Shown here in pieces: positions 51,924 to 60,380 of a DNA stretch of 64,000 nt (positions are counted from its first letter, which is position 1; each line of letters begins with the position of its first letter). Position numbers and translations under genes: made by a program. This DNA is from Xylophilus ampelinus. Lineage in GTDB: Bacteria > Pseudomonadota > Gammaproteobacteria > Burkholderiales > Burkholderiaceae_C. The notes beneath the pieces were generated by a model. The model ran no database searches, had not been told where the DNA came from, and saw nothing but the letters and a program-made list of their open reading frames with translations. Location: NCBI RefSeq assembly GCF_901875635.1, contig NZ_CABFMN010000022.1, forward strand, positions 1 to 64,000. The letters are read 5' to 3'.

Positions 51924-52397
51924 ATGCCCAATTCCGCCATGCCCCCCGTCACCGTCTGGTTCCTGAACGGCCCCAACGCCAACCTCTATGGCCTGGACGC
52001 CAACAAGACCTACGGGAGCGATAGCTTTCCGGTGCTGCAGTCGCGCTGCGAGCAGAAGGCCGCTTCGCTCGGCGTGCACCTGCGCTTTCTGCAGTCCAAC
52101 CACGAAGGGCAGTTGATCGACTGGATTCAGGAGGCGCGCGGCACAGCCGACGGCATCGTCATCAACGCCGCCGGGCTGACGTACACGTCCATCGCCATCC
52201 TCGACGCGCTGCTGGCCTTTCCGGGCAAAATCATCGAGGCCCATATGAGCAACATCTGGAAGCGCGAGCCGTTTCGCCACAAGTCGTTCATCTCCAAGGC
52301 CGCCGACGGCGTGATCGCGGGCCTGGGCGGCGATGGCTATGAATTCGCCATCGAGGCCCTGGCGCGCCTCGTGCGCAAGAGCCGTCAGGACGCTTGA
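51924..52397 (+). CDS. Type II 3-dehydroquinate dehydratase-like, altered active site
   Basis: A 157-residue member of the AroQ family, whose members dehydrate 3-dehydroquinate. Retained are the first motif N and Tyr (LNGPNANLYG ... KTYGS), the Asn of NAAGLTYTS, Glu and His in IIEAHMSNIWKREPFRHKSF and the Arg of that block. Two positions differ from classical AroQ: the catalytic Arg of the lid (NLNLLGxRxPxxYG) is Asp here (NANLYGLDANKTYG), and the His of the NPGAxTHTS motif is Tyr. It sits in the catabolic group, not with shikimate genes, so a different substrate is likely. Confidence 0.82.
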   Translation: MPNSAMPPVTVWFLNGPNANLYGLDANKTYGSDSFPVLQSRCEQKAASLGVHLRFLQSNHEGQLIDWIQEARGTADGIVINAAGLTYTSIAILDALLAFPGKIIEAHMSNIWKREPFRHKSFISKAADGVIAGLGGDGYEFAIEALARLVRKSRQDA

Positions 52398-52399
52398 CG

Positions 52400-53344
52400 A
52401 TGGCAGCAGCCCTCGGCGCTCTGGTCTTCTACAGCGACTTCGACGACTTCGACACCTGGAAGCACGCGCTGCAGGCGCAGTTGCCGGGGTTGCAGGTGGT
52501 GCATTCCAGCGCCGTCGAGCGACCGCAAGACGTGCACTACGCGATGGCCTGGAAACCACCTGCGGGCTTCTTTCAGCGGATGCCCAACCTGCGGCTGATC
52601 ATCAACCTGGGCGCTGGCGTCGACGCGCTTGTCGCTCGCGACGACCTGCCGTCAGGCATCCCCATCACGCGGATCACCGATCCGCAAATGGCGCGCATGA
52701 TGGCCGGCTACGTGCTGTTCGCCGTGCTGCGCCACGCACGCGACATCCCGTACTTCGAGCAGGCGCAGCGCCGGGGCGAATGGGCCTACCGCCATCCTCG
52801 CGCGCCCCAAGAGATCACGGTCGCAGTGCTGGGCCTGGGCCAGCTCGGCGCCACGGCCGCCTGCGAACTGCAGCGCCAAGGCTTCCGGACGCTGGGCTGG
52901 TCGCGCAGCCCGCGTCAGATCGAAAGTGTGGAATGCTTTGCGGGCCAGCAGACGCTGGACGACGTGCTCGGCCAGGCCGACATCGTGGTACTGATGCTGC
53001 CGCTGACCCCGCAGACCCTCGGCCTGTTCGACCGCACTCGGCTGGAGCGCCTCAAGCCCGGCGCGGCTTTCGTGAACGTGGCCCGTGGTGCGCTGGTCGA
53101 TCAGGCCGCGCTGACGGCATTGCTCGAGAGCGGGCACATCGGCAGTGCCACGCTGGATGTGTTCGAGCGCGAACCTCTGCCGGCAGACGATCCACTGTGG
53201 CGCATGCCGAACGTGCTCATCACACCTCACCTTGCGTCCGTCGCCATTCCCGAGTCGTCATCGCGCCAGATCGCAGCCAACATTCAACGTGTGGCCGCTG
53301 GACTGGAGCCCGAAAATCGGATCGATGCGAGTCGCGGCTACTGA
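52400..53344 (+). CDS. D-2-hydroxyacid dehydrogenase (GhrA-like)
   Basis: A 314-residue NAD(P)-dependent dehydrogenase: Rossmann motif VAVLGLGQLGATAACEL, catalytic Arg in FVNVARGALVDQ, Glu in TLDVFEREPLPADDP and His in VLITPHLASVAIPES. The overall pattern is that of glyoxylate/hydroxypyruvate reductase A. The start is the ATG at 52400, 2 bp after the AroQ-like stop; an in-frame TTG at 52394 is also possible. Last gene of the plus-strand group. Confidence 0.9.
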   Translation: MAAALGALVFYSDFDDFDTWKHALQAQLPGLQVVHSSAVERPQDVHYAMAWKPPAGFFQRMPNLRLIINLGAGVDALVARDDLPSGIPITRITDPQMARMMAGYVLFAVLRHARDIPYFEQAQRRGEWAYRHPRAPQEITVAVLGLGQLGATAACELQRQGFRTLGWSRSPRQIESVECFAGQQTLDDVLGQADIVVLMLPLTPQTLGLFDRTRLERLKPGAAFVNVARGALVDQAALTALLESGHIGSATLDVFEREPLPADDPLWRMPNVLITPHLASVAIPESSSRQIAANIQRVAAGLEPENRIDASRGY

Positions 53345-53420
53345 AAAGGGCACGACCAGCGTCATGATCCTTCGACGGCTGCGCAAGCCGAGGCAGTGCC
53401 GGCGCTGCCACATAGCTTGG

Positions 53421-53651
53421 CTATCCCCTGCTGATCGAATCCTGCCCGCCGCCACCGGCCGTTGCGCGCAGTCGCTTTCGAAAGGCCAAGTACGCAGCAA
53501 TCAGCGCGGCGTCTCTGGACGGGTAGCACTCGTCATCGCCCGGCAGCTCGGCGTAACTATCCAGTTCATCGCTGCTTGCCAGGTACACCCAGCAATACTC
53601 GTCCGATCCGAGGGCGTGCACCGCGATGCCGGTGACGACATACACGCTCAT
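53421..53651 (-). CDS. Small acidic protein, 76 aa, function unknown
   Basis: Starts MSVYVVTGIAVHALGSDEYC and continues WVYLASSDELDSYAELPGDD with a helical end (AALIAAYLAFRKRLRATAGG). Soluble and acidic with a sensible amino-acid profile, but I know no family. It lies alone in the accessory gap after the catabolic locus. The interval 53652-53906 shows nothing I can interpret. Confidence 0.4.
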   Translation of the reverse strand: MSVYVVTGIAVHALGSDEYCWVYLASSDELDSYAELPGDDECYPSRDAALIAAYLAFRKRLRATAGGGGQDSISRG

Positions 53652-53906
53652 GCACCCTCTGCAGAGCTGTAGGAACAAGTGGTGGGCGCAGCGTTCATGA
53701 CTCCATTTTCGGCAGCCTCCCCTTATTCATTGAGGAAAAGTTGCACGAATCGCCGTTAGCGGTTGAGCCGGATCAAGACTGTTTCCAAAGTTCGCGGAAA
53801 AATTACTACTCTGTACCCAATGTTTCGGATTGCGCCCTTGTCCTACAGCGTGATTCGCCACTCTGAGCGATTTTCCAACTCTGGACGCACCTAGACGGAG
53901 AACGAC

Positions 53907-54104
53907 ATGAACCGCTCTCATCCGTTGGGCGACGACTTCGCCCGCTGGGTGGAACTGACTGACGACTACGAAGCGCGAATAGCGCATGCCTCCTCGGCGA
54001 AGGACTTGACCGACCGCGAAGGCCTTGCCGGAATGGCCAGACGCGTTCGCGAGCTCTCTCAAGCGGCGACCGTTTGGCATCGACACGCAGCGCCTCACCA
54101 CTGA
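53907..54104 (+). CDS. Small protein, 65 aa, function unknown
   Basis: MNRSHPLGDDFARWVELTDD and then a helical, charged sequence. GGAG lies 8 bases before the ATG, which supports translation. No family recognised. It is followed 24 bp later by another small gene on the same strand. Confidence 0.45.
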   Translation: MNRSHPLGDDFARWVELTDDYEARIAHASSAKDLTDREGLAGMARRVRELSQAATVWHRHAAPHH

Positions 54105-54128
54105 GCAGCAGCTTCTGCTTGGTCAGCA

Positions 54129-54398
54129 ATGGCCTTTCTCACATTTGGCCCCGGCTTGAGGCTGTCACGTGCGCCGCAGTTCGAGGCGCGATATCGGCCG
54201 GGCCAGTTTGCGCCGGTCACAGGCATTTATCAGTGCACGGCTTGCGGCTTCGAGATCGTTTGCCTCGCAACCAAGCACTTGCAGTCGCGCGAAGACAAAC
54301 GCCTGCCACGCCACCCACGGGACTGCCCGGGAATTTCCTGGCGCCTGCTTGCGCAAGTGAATGAGCGACCATGGCTGCTGGTCGACCAACGCCCATGA
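54129..54398 (+). CDS. Small protein with a Cys2 knuckle, 89 aa
   Basis: Residues about 22-47 read YRPGQFAPVTGIYQCTACGF with EIVCLATKH; the C-x-x-C after 'GIY' and the downstream cysteines (VCLA, DCPG) resemble small zinc-ribbon proteins that end in a short WRLL-type strand (ISWRLLAQV). Function unknown. It lies just before the dead IS element. Confidence 0.5.
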   Translation: MAFLTFGPGLRLSRAPQFEARYRPGQFAPVTGIYQCTACGFEIVCLATKHLQSREDKRLPRHPRDCPGISWRLLAQVNERPWLLVDQRP

Positions 54399-54515
54399 TC
54401 GAGTCGCCCAGAATCGAGCCGCCGTGGCCCGTCACCGCTGCGGACACTGGGCTCGCGCGTGCGGGAGGCAGGCAAGGACCTGGCCGGATGCGTCGTCGGC
54501 GAACGCACGCCTGTT

Positions 54516-55124
54516 TGAATCGCCCCGGCTTCGCTAGACACTTTTGAGCCGTTGGGAATGGCGACGTTCGAACGCTACCGGCGAAGTGTCTCCGGCAGTG
54601 CCATGGCGCCGCTTTGGGTTGTAGAACATCTCGATGCAGTTGAAGGCATCAGCCTTGGCGGCATCGCGCGTCGAATAGAACTGGCGACGGATGCGTTCGC
54701 GCTTGAGCAACTGGAAGAAGCTCTTGGCCACCGCGTTGTCGTGGCAATTGCCGCGTCGGCTCATACTGTGGAGATCGGGTTGTGATCGCGCAGGAAGTCC
54801 TGCCAGTCACGCCCGGTGAACTGACTGCCCTGATCCGAATGCACCGTGACTGGCTGCTTGAGTCGACGACGCCACAAGGCCATCACCAGCGCATCGAGCA
54901 CCAAGCCAGTGTCGATGCGGCTACCCATTGACCGGCCGACCACCTGACGCGAGAACAGGTCGACCACCACGGCCAGGTACAGCCAGCCCTCGTGGGTACG
55001 GATGTACGTGATGTCGGTCTCGTGTTCATGCCGCTCTTCGGGGTATCTCTGCTTGCTCGTGGCAACTCCTATTGGTGCCTCAGGTTTGAGGCTCAGAGGT
55101 GTCTAGAAAACCCGGGGCGATTCA
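54516..55124 (-). mobile_element. Internally deleted, inactive IS3-family element
   Basis: Imperfect terminal inverted repeats of about 35 bp begin TGAATCGCCCCGG and contain CTAGACAC; they lie at 54516 and (reversed) at 55124. Between them only the C-terminal half of OrfB remains: HETDITYIRTHEGWLYLAV with catalytic Asp 1, VTVHSDQGSQFTG with Asp 2, and after a one-base frameshift near 54762 the block GNCHDNAVAKSFFQLLKRER. In active IS3 transposases this block reads DNAVAESFF; the catalytic Glu is Lys here. No orfA and no matching target duplication are seen. The element is dead. Confidence 0.85.
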
Positions 55125-55301
55125 GGACGAGATGCCCTGAAAAGCGTGTTGACTGGGCAAGTCGAATTGAAGGAGCCTCTGTCGATCAGTGAGATTGCCG
55201 CCGCGGCTGAGATGGCTCATGAGGCCGAGCTACGCAGGTCGACCAACTTGGTGCGAGGCCGAGGGCGGCGAGCGACCCGACCCCCGACCAGTTTCACAGC
55301 C

Positions 55302-55340
55302 AAAGAAAAAGCCACTGCCGAAGTGACGACAGCGGCTTTG
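55302..55340 (-). terminator. Rho-independent terminator downstream of tRNA-Ser
   Basis: On the minus strand AAGCCGCTG and CAGTGGCTT pair around a 12-nt loop and are followed by TTTTTCTTT. It lies about 70 bp after the tRNA-Ser 3' end. The stretch 55125-55300 between it and the IS remnant shows no convincing gene. Confidence 0.8.
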
Positions 55341-55408
55341 CTTTATGTGGGTTTCTTTGCGGGACTCAACACAAAAACTTGCGTAACCCTTTGATTCTCT
55401 TGACTTAT

Positions 55409-55496
55409 TGGCGGAGAGTGTGAGATTCGAACTCACGGACGGTTGCCCGTCGGCAGTTTTCAAGACTGCTGGTTTAAACCGCTCACCCAACTCTCC
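55409..55496 (-). tRNA. serT: tRNA-Ser(UGA)
   Basis: An 88-nt class II tRNA. Acceptor GGAGAGT pairs with ACTCTCC; anticodon stem GCAGT/ACTGC closes loop CTTGAAA with anticodon TGA; a long variable arm (CCGACGGGCAACCGTCCG) and the T-arm GTGAGTTCGAATCTCAC follow; CCA is encoded. It separates the accessory region (left) from core genes (right). Confidence 0.97.
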
Positions 55497-55605
55497 GAGC
55501 CGCCGATTCTAGGCCGATGGGCGACGAAGTCGAATTGGTAACGAACGTGACGATTTTGGCCACAGTCCCCGCACCGCCTGGGCCAGCGGCCGATTGCACT
55601 TTCCC

Positions 55606-56853
55606 TCAGCCAGCGGACGGCAGGAAGAGTTCCTGTAGATTGCTCAGGAAATCGAAGCCGCGCTCCGTGGGCCACACGCGGTGCAGGTCGCGCGCCAGCA
55701 GACCGAGGCGCTCGGCCTCTTCGAGCGGGCGCTGGATGGCGCTGATGGCCAGGCCCGTGCGTTCTGCGAACTGCATGAGCGTGAAGCCGTCCTTCAGCCG
55801 AAGGGCATTGAGCATGAACTCGAAGGGCAGATCGGCCAGCGCGACCTCGTCGCTCTGCGCCACAGCCTGCCCCGCCATCGCGTTGGCCATGTAGCGCTGC
55901 GGGTCGCGAAAACGCACCTGCCGCACGATGCGGTGCGCGAAGCTGAGCTTGCCGTGCGCGCCCGCACCCAGCCCCAGGTAGTCGCCGAACTGCCAATAGT
56001 TGAGGTTGTGGGCGCAGGCATGGCCGGCGCGCGCGTAGGCCGAGACCTCGTAGCGCTTCAGGCCCACCGTCGCCGTGCGCTCGGTGATGCGGTCGAGCAT
56101 CGTGTAGGCGATGTCGTCGTCGGGCAGCGCCGGCGGATGCTTGGCGAAGAAAGTGTTGGGCTCGATGGTGAGGTGGTAGATCGACAGGTGCGGCGGCTGC
56201 AGCGCCAGCGCCTGGTCGAGGTCGGCATCCAGACCTTGCAGCGTCTGACCCGGCAACGCGTACATCAGGTCGAGGTTGAAGGTGTCGAAGGCGCTCGCCG
56301 CCTCCTCGACGGCCGCGATGGCCTGGGCATGGTCGTGCACGCGGCCGATGGCCTTCAGGTGCGCATCGTCGAAGCTCTGCACGCCGACCGACAGGCGCGT
56401 GACGCCAGCGGCGCGATAGGCACGGAAGCGGTCGCGCTCGAAGGTGCCGGGGTTGGCCTCGAGCGTGACCTCGCAGTCGGGCTCGACCTTCAGGCGCGCG
56501 CGCACGTCGCCCAGCAGGCGATCGATGGCTTCGGGCGAGAACAGGCTGGGCGTGCCGCCGCCGATGAAGATGGTGTGCACCGGCCGACCCCACACCAGTG
56601 GCAGCGCAGCGTCGAGGTCGGCGATGACGGCGTCGATGTAGGCCTGCTCCGGAACGCGCTCTCCGTGCCGGGATTCGTGCGAGTTGAAGTCGCAGTACGG
56701 GCACTTGCGCAGGCACCACGGCAGGTGGATGTACAGCGACAGCGGCGGCAGCGCGGCCAGCTGCAGCGGGCCGGGCCGCATCAGGTGCAGCACGTCGTTG
56801 GCCTGCGCCGCGCCCTCGGCGGCGGAAGGCACGGGACGGATGGGAATGTTCAC
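55606..56853 (-). CDS. hemW: Radical SAM heme chaperone HemW
   Basis: A 415-residue radical SAM protein. The cluster motif CLRKCPYCDF (CxxxCxxC, about residue 47) is followed by FIGGGTPSLFSPEAID, TLEANPGTFERDRF, LSVGVQSFDDAHLK and the HemW C-terminal domain with LGLGAGAHGKLS and the GFTLMQFAERTGL winged-helix. It was long misnamed a coproporphyrinogen III oxidase; it lacks the HemN-specific extra features and known members bind heme. It overlaps nothing but lies 4 bp downstream of rdgB. Confidence 0.93.
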   Translation of the reverse strand: MNIPIRPVPSAAEGAAQANDVLHLMRPGPLQLAALPPLSLYIHLPWCLRKCPYCDFNSHESRHGERVPEQAYIDAVIADLDAALPLVWGRPVHTIFIGGGTPSLFSPEAIDRLLGDVRARLKVEPDCEVTLEANPGTFERDRFRAYRAAGVTRLSVGVQSFDDAHLKAIGRVHDHAQAIAAVEEAASAFDTFNLDLMYALPGQTLQGLDADLDQALALQPPHLSIYHLTIEPNTFFAKHPPALPDDDIAYTMLDRITERTATVGLKRYEVSAYARAGHACAHNLNYWQFGDYLGLGAGAHGKLSFAHRIVRQVRFRDPQRYMANAMAGQAVAQSDEVALADLPFEFMLNALRLKDGFTLMQFAERTGLAISAIQRPLEEAERLGLLARDLHRVWPTERGFDFLSNLQELFLPSAG

Positions 56854-56857
56854 GGCC

Positions 56858-57475
56858 TCAAGTGCCGGCGCCAGACAGCGCCCAGCGATCGCGCATCAGC
56901 TCGACCATGGCCCGGGCCGCCTGGCCCCGGTGGCTGTTCGCGTTCTTCACCTCGGGCGACAGCTGCGCGACGGTACGGCCGAAGGCGGGCAGGAACATCA
57001 CGGGGTCGAAGCCGAAACCCTGCTCACCGACGGGCTCGCGCGTGATCTCGCCGACCACGCGCCCGACGGCGATGAGTGGCTCCGGATCGTCGTGCCGGAG
57101 CAGCGCGACCAGCGTGCTGACCAGCGCCGCGCGGCGGTTGGCGACACCTTGCATCTGCTCGAGCAGAGCGCGCACGTTGTGGGCGTCGCCCTTGGGGTAG
57201 CCGAACTGCGTGGCGTAGAAGGCGGTGTCGACGCCGGGCAGGCCGCCGAAGGCGTCGACACACAGTCCGGCATCGTCGGCCACGGCGGGCAGGCCGGTGG
57301 CGGCGCTGGCGTGGCGCGCCTTGGCCAGGGCGTTCTCGACGAAGGTGCGAAAAGGTTCGTCGGCCTCGCCCACGCCGAGCTCTGACTGGCGCACCAGTTG
57401 CACGCCCAGCGGCCCGAAGAGCTGCTGCAGTTCGGCGAGCTTGCCGGCATTGTTGGAGGCGAGGACCAGTTTCAT
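56858..57475 (-). CDS. rdgB: XTP/dITP (non-canonical purine NTP) pyrophosphatase
   Basis: A 205-residue HAM1-family enzyme that removes XTP, dITP and ITP from nucleotide pools. MKLVLASNNAGKLAELQQLF at the N-terminus, VADDAGLCVDAFGGLPGVDT and EQGFGFDPVMFLPAFGRTVA, with the metal-binding Asp residues, are all typical. It follows rph on the same strand across a copy of repeat family A. Confidence 0.96.
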   Translation of the reverse strand: MKLVLASNNAGKLAELQQLFGPLGVQLVRQSELGVGEADEPFRTFVENALAKARHASAATGLPAVADDAGLCVDAFGGLPGVDTAFYATQFGYPKGDAHNVRALLEQMQGVANRRAALVSTLVALLRHDDPEPLIAVGRVVGEITREPVGEQGFGFDPVMFLPAFGRTVAQLSPEVKNANSHRGQAARAMVELMRDRWALSGAGT

Positions 57476-57485
57476 GAATAAAAAG

Positions 57486-57540
57486 CGGCTGCAGCGCCCA
57501 CCGGACGGGCGCCGGCAGCTATCAATTCGATAGCGATTGC
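57486..57540 (-). repeat. Dispersed repeat family A, copy 6
   Basis: On the minus strand: TCGCTATCGAATTGATAGCT, GCCGGCGCCCGTCCGG, TGGGCGCTGCAGCC. The TGA inside GAATTGATAG is the rph stop codon, and the last codons of rph (SLSN) are encoded by the repeat. Confidence 0.8.
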
Positions 57541-58250
57541 TTCTGCAGTTCGACCAGCTCGCCGATGCCCTTCTCGGCCAGGGCGAGCAGTTGGTTCATT
57601 TCGTCGCGCGTGAAGGCCACGCCCTCGGCCGTGCCCTGCACCTCGACGAAGTGGCCGGCACCGGTCATCACGACGTTCATGTCGGTGTCGCAGGCCGAGT
57701 CTTCGGTGTACTCGAGGTCGAGCAGCGGCGTGCCGCCGACGATGCCCACCGAGATGGCGGCCACCGGGCCCTTGATCGGCGAGGTGGCGAGGCTGCCTGC
57801 GGCGATCAGCTTGTTCACGGCGTCCTGCGCGGCCACGAAGGCACCGGTGATGGCTGCGGTGCGCGTGCCCCCGTCGGCTTGCAGCACGTCGCAGTCCAGG
57901 TGGATGGTGCGCTCGCCCAGTGCGGCGAGGTCGAACACGGCGCGCATCGATCGGCCGATGAGGCGCTGGATCTCCTGCGTGCGGCCGGTCTGCTTGCCCT
58001 TGGCCGCCTCGCGACTGCTGCGGGTGTGGGTGGCGCGCGGCAACATGCCGTACTCGGCCGTCACCCAGCCTTCGCCGCTGCCCTTCTTGTGCGGCGGCAC
58101 CTTCTCCTCGATCGAGGCGGTGCACAGCACGCGCGTCTGACCGAACTCGATGAGGACCGAGCCCTCGGCATGGATGGTGAAGCCGCGGGTGATGCGCACG
58201 GGCCGCAACTGGTCGGCGGCGCGGCCGCCGCTTCGTGTGAAAGCAGTCAT
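57522..58250 (-). CDS. rph: Ribonuclease PH
   Basis: A 242-residue phosphorolytic 3'-5' exonuclease acting on tRNA 3' ends. [20 protein letters not shown] at the start, [20 protein letters not shown] with the phosphate-binding Arg region, and [20 protein letters not shown] and [20 protein letters not shown] in the catalytic part are all present. The C-terminus ends in LQKQSLSN, the last residues coming from repeat family A. It is downstream of the PP2C gene by 36 bp. Confidence 0.96.
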   Translation of the reverse strand: MTAFTRSGGRAADQLRPVRITRGFTIHAEGSVLIEFGQTRVLCTASIEEKVPPHKKGSGEGWVTAEYGMLPRATHTRSSREAAKGKQTGRTQEIQRLIGRSMRAVFDLAALGERTIHLDCDVLQADGGTRTAAITGAFVAAQDAVNKLIAAGSLATSPIKGPVAAISVGIVGGTPLLDLEYTEDSACDTDMNVVMTGAGHFVEVQGTAEGVAFTRDEMNQLLALAEKGIGELVELQKQSLSN

Positions 58251-58286
58251 TCGGGAACGGGAAAGAAAAGGGGGAGAAGAAAACGA

Positions 58287-59192
58287 TCAGCTCTTGCGCG
58301 AGGCCGCGGAACGCCGGATGGCCTCGTTGATCTCGGCGATCGAGCGCTCGATGGCGTCGTCGTCCAGGTCATCGATCTCGCCGTCGGCCGGCATGCCGGC
58401 CTGGATGGTGGAGGCGAACACGTCGTCGCTGATGCCGTCGGTCGAGACGCCGGCATCGGCGCCAGGCACGTCGGGGGTTTCCCACTCGATGGCGATCAGG
58501 GTCACGTTGTCGCCATTGGGGCCGCCACGGCGCAACGCCATCTCGACCAGCTCCGGCGCCGCATCGGAGACCTTGCCGGTCGACAGGGAACGCACGAGCA
58601 GCAGGTCGTCCATCACGCCCCATAGCCCATCGGAGCACAGCATGAGCCTGTCGCCCTGCTGCAGCATGAGCGGCGCAGACACCTCGAACAGCGGCGTGCT
58701 GGGCGATCCCAGGCAGGTCAGGAGCAGGTTGCGGTTGACGGGCTCGTTGCCGCCATTGGGACGCGGGCGTTCGGCATGCGAGTGGTCACGCGTGCGCATC
58801 AGCATCTGCCCGTCGCGCACGACGTACAGCCGCGAATCGCCGCAGTGGATCCAGGTGGCGGTGTTGCCCTGCAGGACGGCCGCGACCACGGTGGTGCGCG
58901 GCGTGTCGAGCATGGCCTTGTTGCTCGCGTAACGCATGATCTGCTGGTGCGCAGCCATCACGGCGGAGGCGAGGAAGGTCTTGACATCCTTCAGCGTGGG
59001 CCGTGCCTCCCGCTGGTAGAGCGCCGCGATGGTCTGCATCGCCAGCTGGGCCGCGACCTCGCCTTCAGGATGGCCACCCATGCCGTCGGCGAGCAGGAAC
59101 AGGCCCGACTCCCGCGTGTAGCAATAGCCCATGCGGTCTTCGTTCTTGACGCGGCCGCCCTTGCGGCTGACCTGGAAGACGGAGAACTTCAC
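58287..59192 (-). CDS. PP2C-type Ser/Thr protein phosphatase
   Basis: A 301-residue PPM phosphatase with the metal-binding motifs NEDRMGYC, FLLADGMGGHPEGEVAAQ and MLCSDGLWGVMDDLLL and the late GGPNGDNVTLIAIEW. A 50-residue acidic tail (VPGADAGVSTDGISDDVFAS) follows the catalytic domain. It is downstream of the kinase gene by 67 bp; the two form a matched kinase-phosphatase pair, as in systems regulating secretion or the cell envelope. Targets unknown. Confidence 0.92.
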   Translation of the reverse strand: MKFSVFQVSRKGGRVKNEDRMGYCYTRESGLFLLADGMGGHPEGEVAAQLAMQTIAALYQREARPTLKDVKTFLASAVMAAHQQIMRYASNKAMLDTPRTTVVAAVLQGNTATWIHCGDSRLYVVRDGQMLMRTRDHSHAERPRPNGGNEPVNRNLLLTCLGSPSTPLFEVSAPLMLQQGDRLMLCSDGLWGVMDDLLLVRSLSTGKVSDAAPELVEMALRRGGPNGDNVTLIAIEWETPDVPGADAGVSTDGISDDVFASTIQAGMPADGEIDDLDDDAIERSIAEINEAIRRSAASRKS

Positions 59193-59259
59193 GGCAGGCG
59201 TGCGGCCCGGCGGGCGGCGATCGACGCACGCGCGGTGCGGGACGGGAATGTGGGCGCGT

Positions 59260-60267
59260 TCATGCGGGTCGGGTGGTGGGCGCCACGGCCTTGGGCAGCG
59301 CCTTCTTCTCGTAGGAGCGCATGTTGTCGATCGACAGGCGCATCTTCTCGCCCACCGACAGCTTGGTGTACCGACGTTCGCCCTCGCGGCTGAGCTCTTT
59401 CTGCAGCGCGAAGACCGACTGCGGGCGCGACAGCGGATCGAGCGACATGCACCACTCCACCACCTCGATCAGGTCGTCGGAATACACGCCGCGCAGGCGC
59501 GACAGAGAGAGCCCCAGACGGTCCTTCTCGATGCGCTGGGGCGCGTCGTTGGGTGGGTAGCCGTGCATGCAGGCGTAGATGCACGCGCCGATGGCATAGA
59601 TGTCGGTCCACGGCCCCATCGACGAATCGCGGCGGTACATCTCCGGGGCCGCGAAGCCTGGCGTGTACATGGGGCGGATGAAGTTGCCTTCCTTGCTGAG
59701 CACTTCGCGCGCGGCGCCGAAGTCGATCATCACGGCGCGGTCGTCCTCGGTGACGAAGATGTTGGCCGGCTTGATATCCAGGTGCAGCATCTTGTGCTGG
59801 TGCACCACACGCAGGCCGCGCAGGATTTCGTCGAAGAGCGAGCGGATGGTGGATTCGCGGAAGACCTTGGCCTTCTTCAGGTCGCGGGCGGTGACGATGA
59901 AGTCCTGCAGCGTGGCGCCGTCCAGGAAGTTCATCACCATGTAGACGGTCTCGTTCTCGCGGAAGAAGTTCAGCACGCTCACGACGGAGGCGTGCGAGAT
60001 CTGCGCCAGGGATCGCCCTTCCTCGAAGAAGCTCTTGAGGCCGAGGCGATAAAGCGACAGCTTTTCAGGAGGCACCTGCGGCGCCAGTTCGCCCATGGCA
60101 CGCGTGGCCAGTGACGAGGGCAGGTATTCCTTGATCGCGACCTGCTGCCCCGACGAATCGACGGCCAGGTAGACGACGCCGAACCCCCCCGCCGACAGCC
60201 GCCGCACGACGCGGTAGCCGCCGATGACCGTGTCGGGCAACAGGGGCGACGGTTTGACCTTTGACAT
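59260..60267 (-). CDS. Ser/Thr protein kinase
   Basis: A 335-residue Hanks-type kinase: glycine loop [18 protein letters not shown], Lys in VAIKEYLP, Glu on helix C (about residue 77), catalytic loop [17 protein letters not shown] (the HRD Arg is replaced by Leu), [10 protein letters not shown] (DFG) and the activation-segment APEMYR. No transmembrane segment is seen, so it is cytoplasmic. The start [13 protein letters not shown] at 60267 is preferred over 60288. Divergent from yicC with a 113-bp gap. Confidence 0.92.
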   Translation of the reverse strand: MSKVKPSPLLPDTVIGGYRVVRRLSAGGFGVVYLAVDSSGQQVAIKEYLPSSLATRAMGELAPQVPPEKLSLYRLGLKSFFEEGRSLAQISHASVVSVLNFFRENETVYMVMNFLDGATLQDFIVTARDLKKAKVFRESTIRSLFDEILRGLRVVHQHKMLHLDIKPANIFVTEDDRAVMIDFGAAREVLSKEGNFIRPMYTPGFAAPEMYRRDSSMGPWTDIYAIGACIYACMHGYPPNDAPQRIEKDRLGLSLSRLRGVYSDDLIEVVEWCMSLDPLSRPQSVFALQKELSREGERRYTKLSVGEKMRLSIDNMRSYEKKALPKAVAPTTRPA

Positions 60268-60380
60268 AATCCGGGAGTTTCGCCCCAAGGCGACGGAGCG
60301 GCAAGCGAACGCGATGCCGGAACCTCCTGCACAGGCCGATCACACGGGGCGATTCAGCGGACGAACAACAGCGAGGCTCG

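Noticed and set aside
55146-55394. Plus-strand 82-codon frame between the IS remnant and tRNA-Ser
   Set aside because: It overlaps the tRNA-Ser terminator hairpin on the other strand and has no ribosome site or family; at best a gene fragment.
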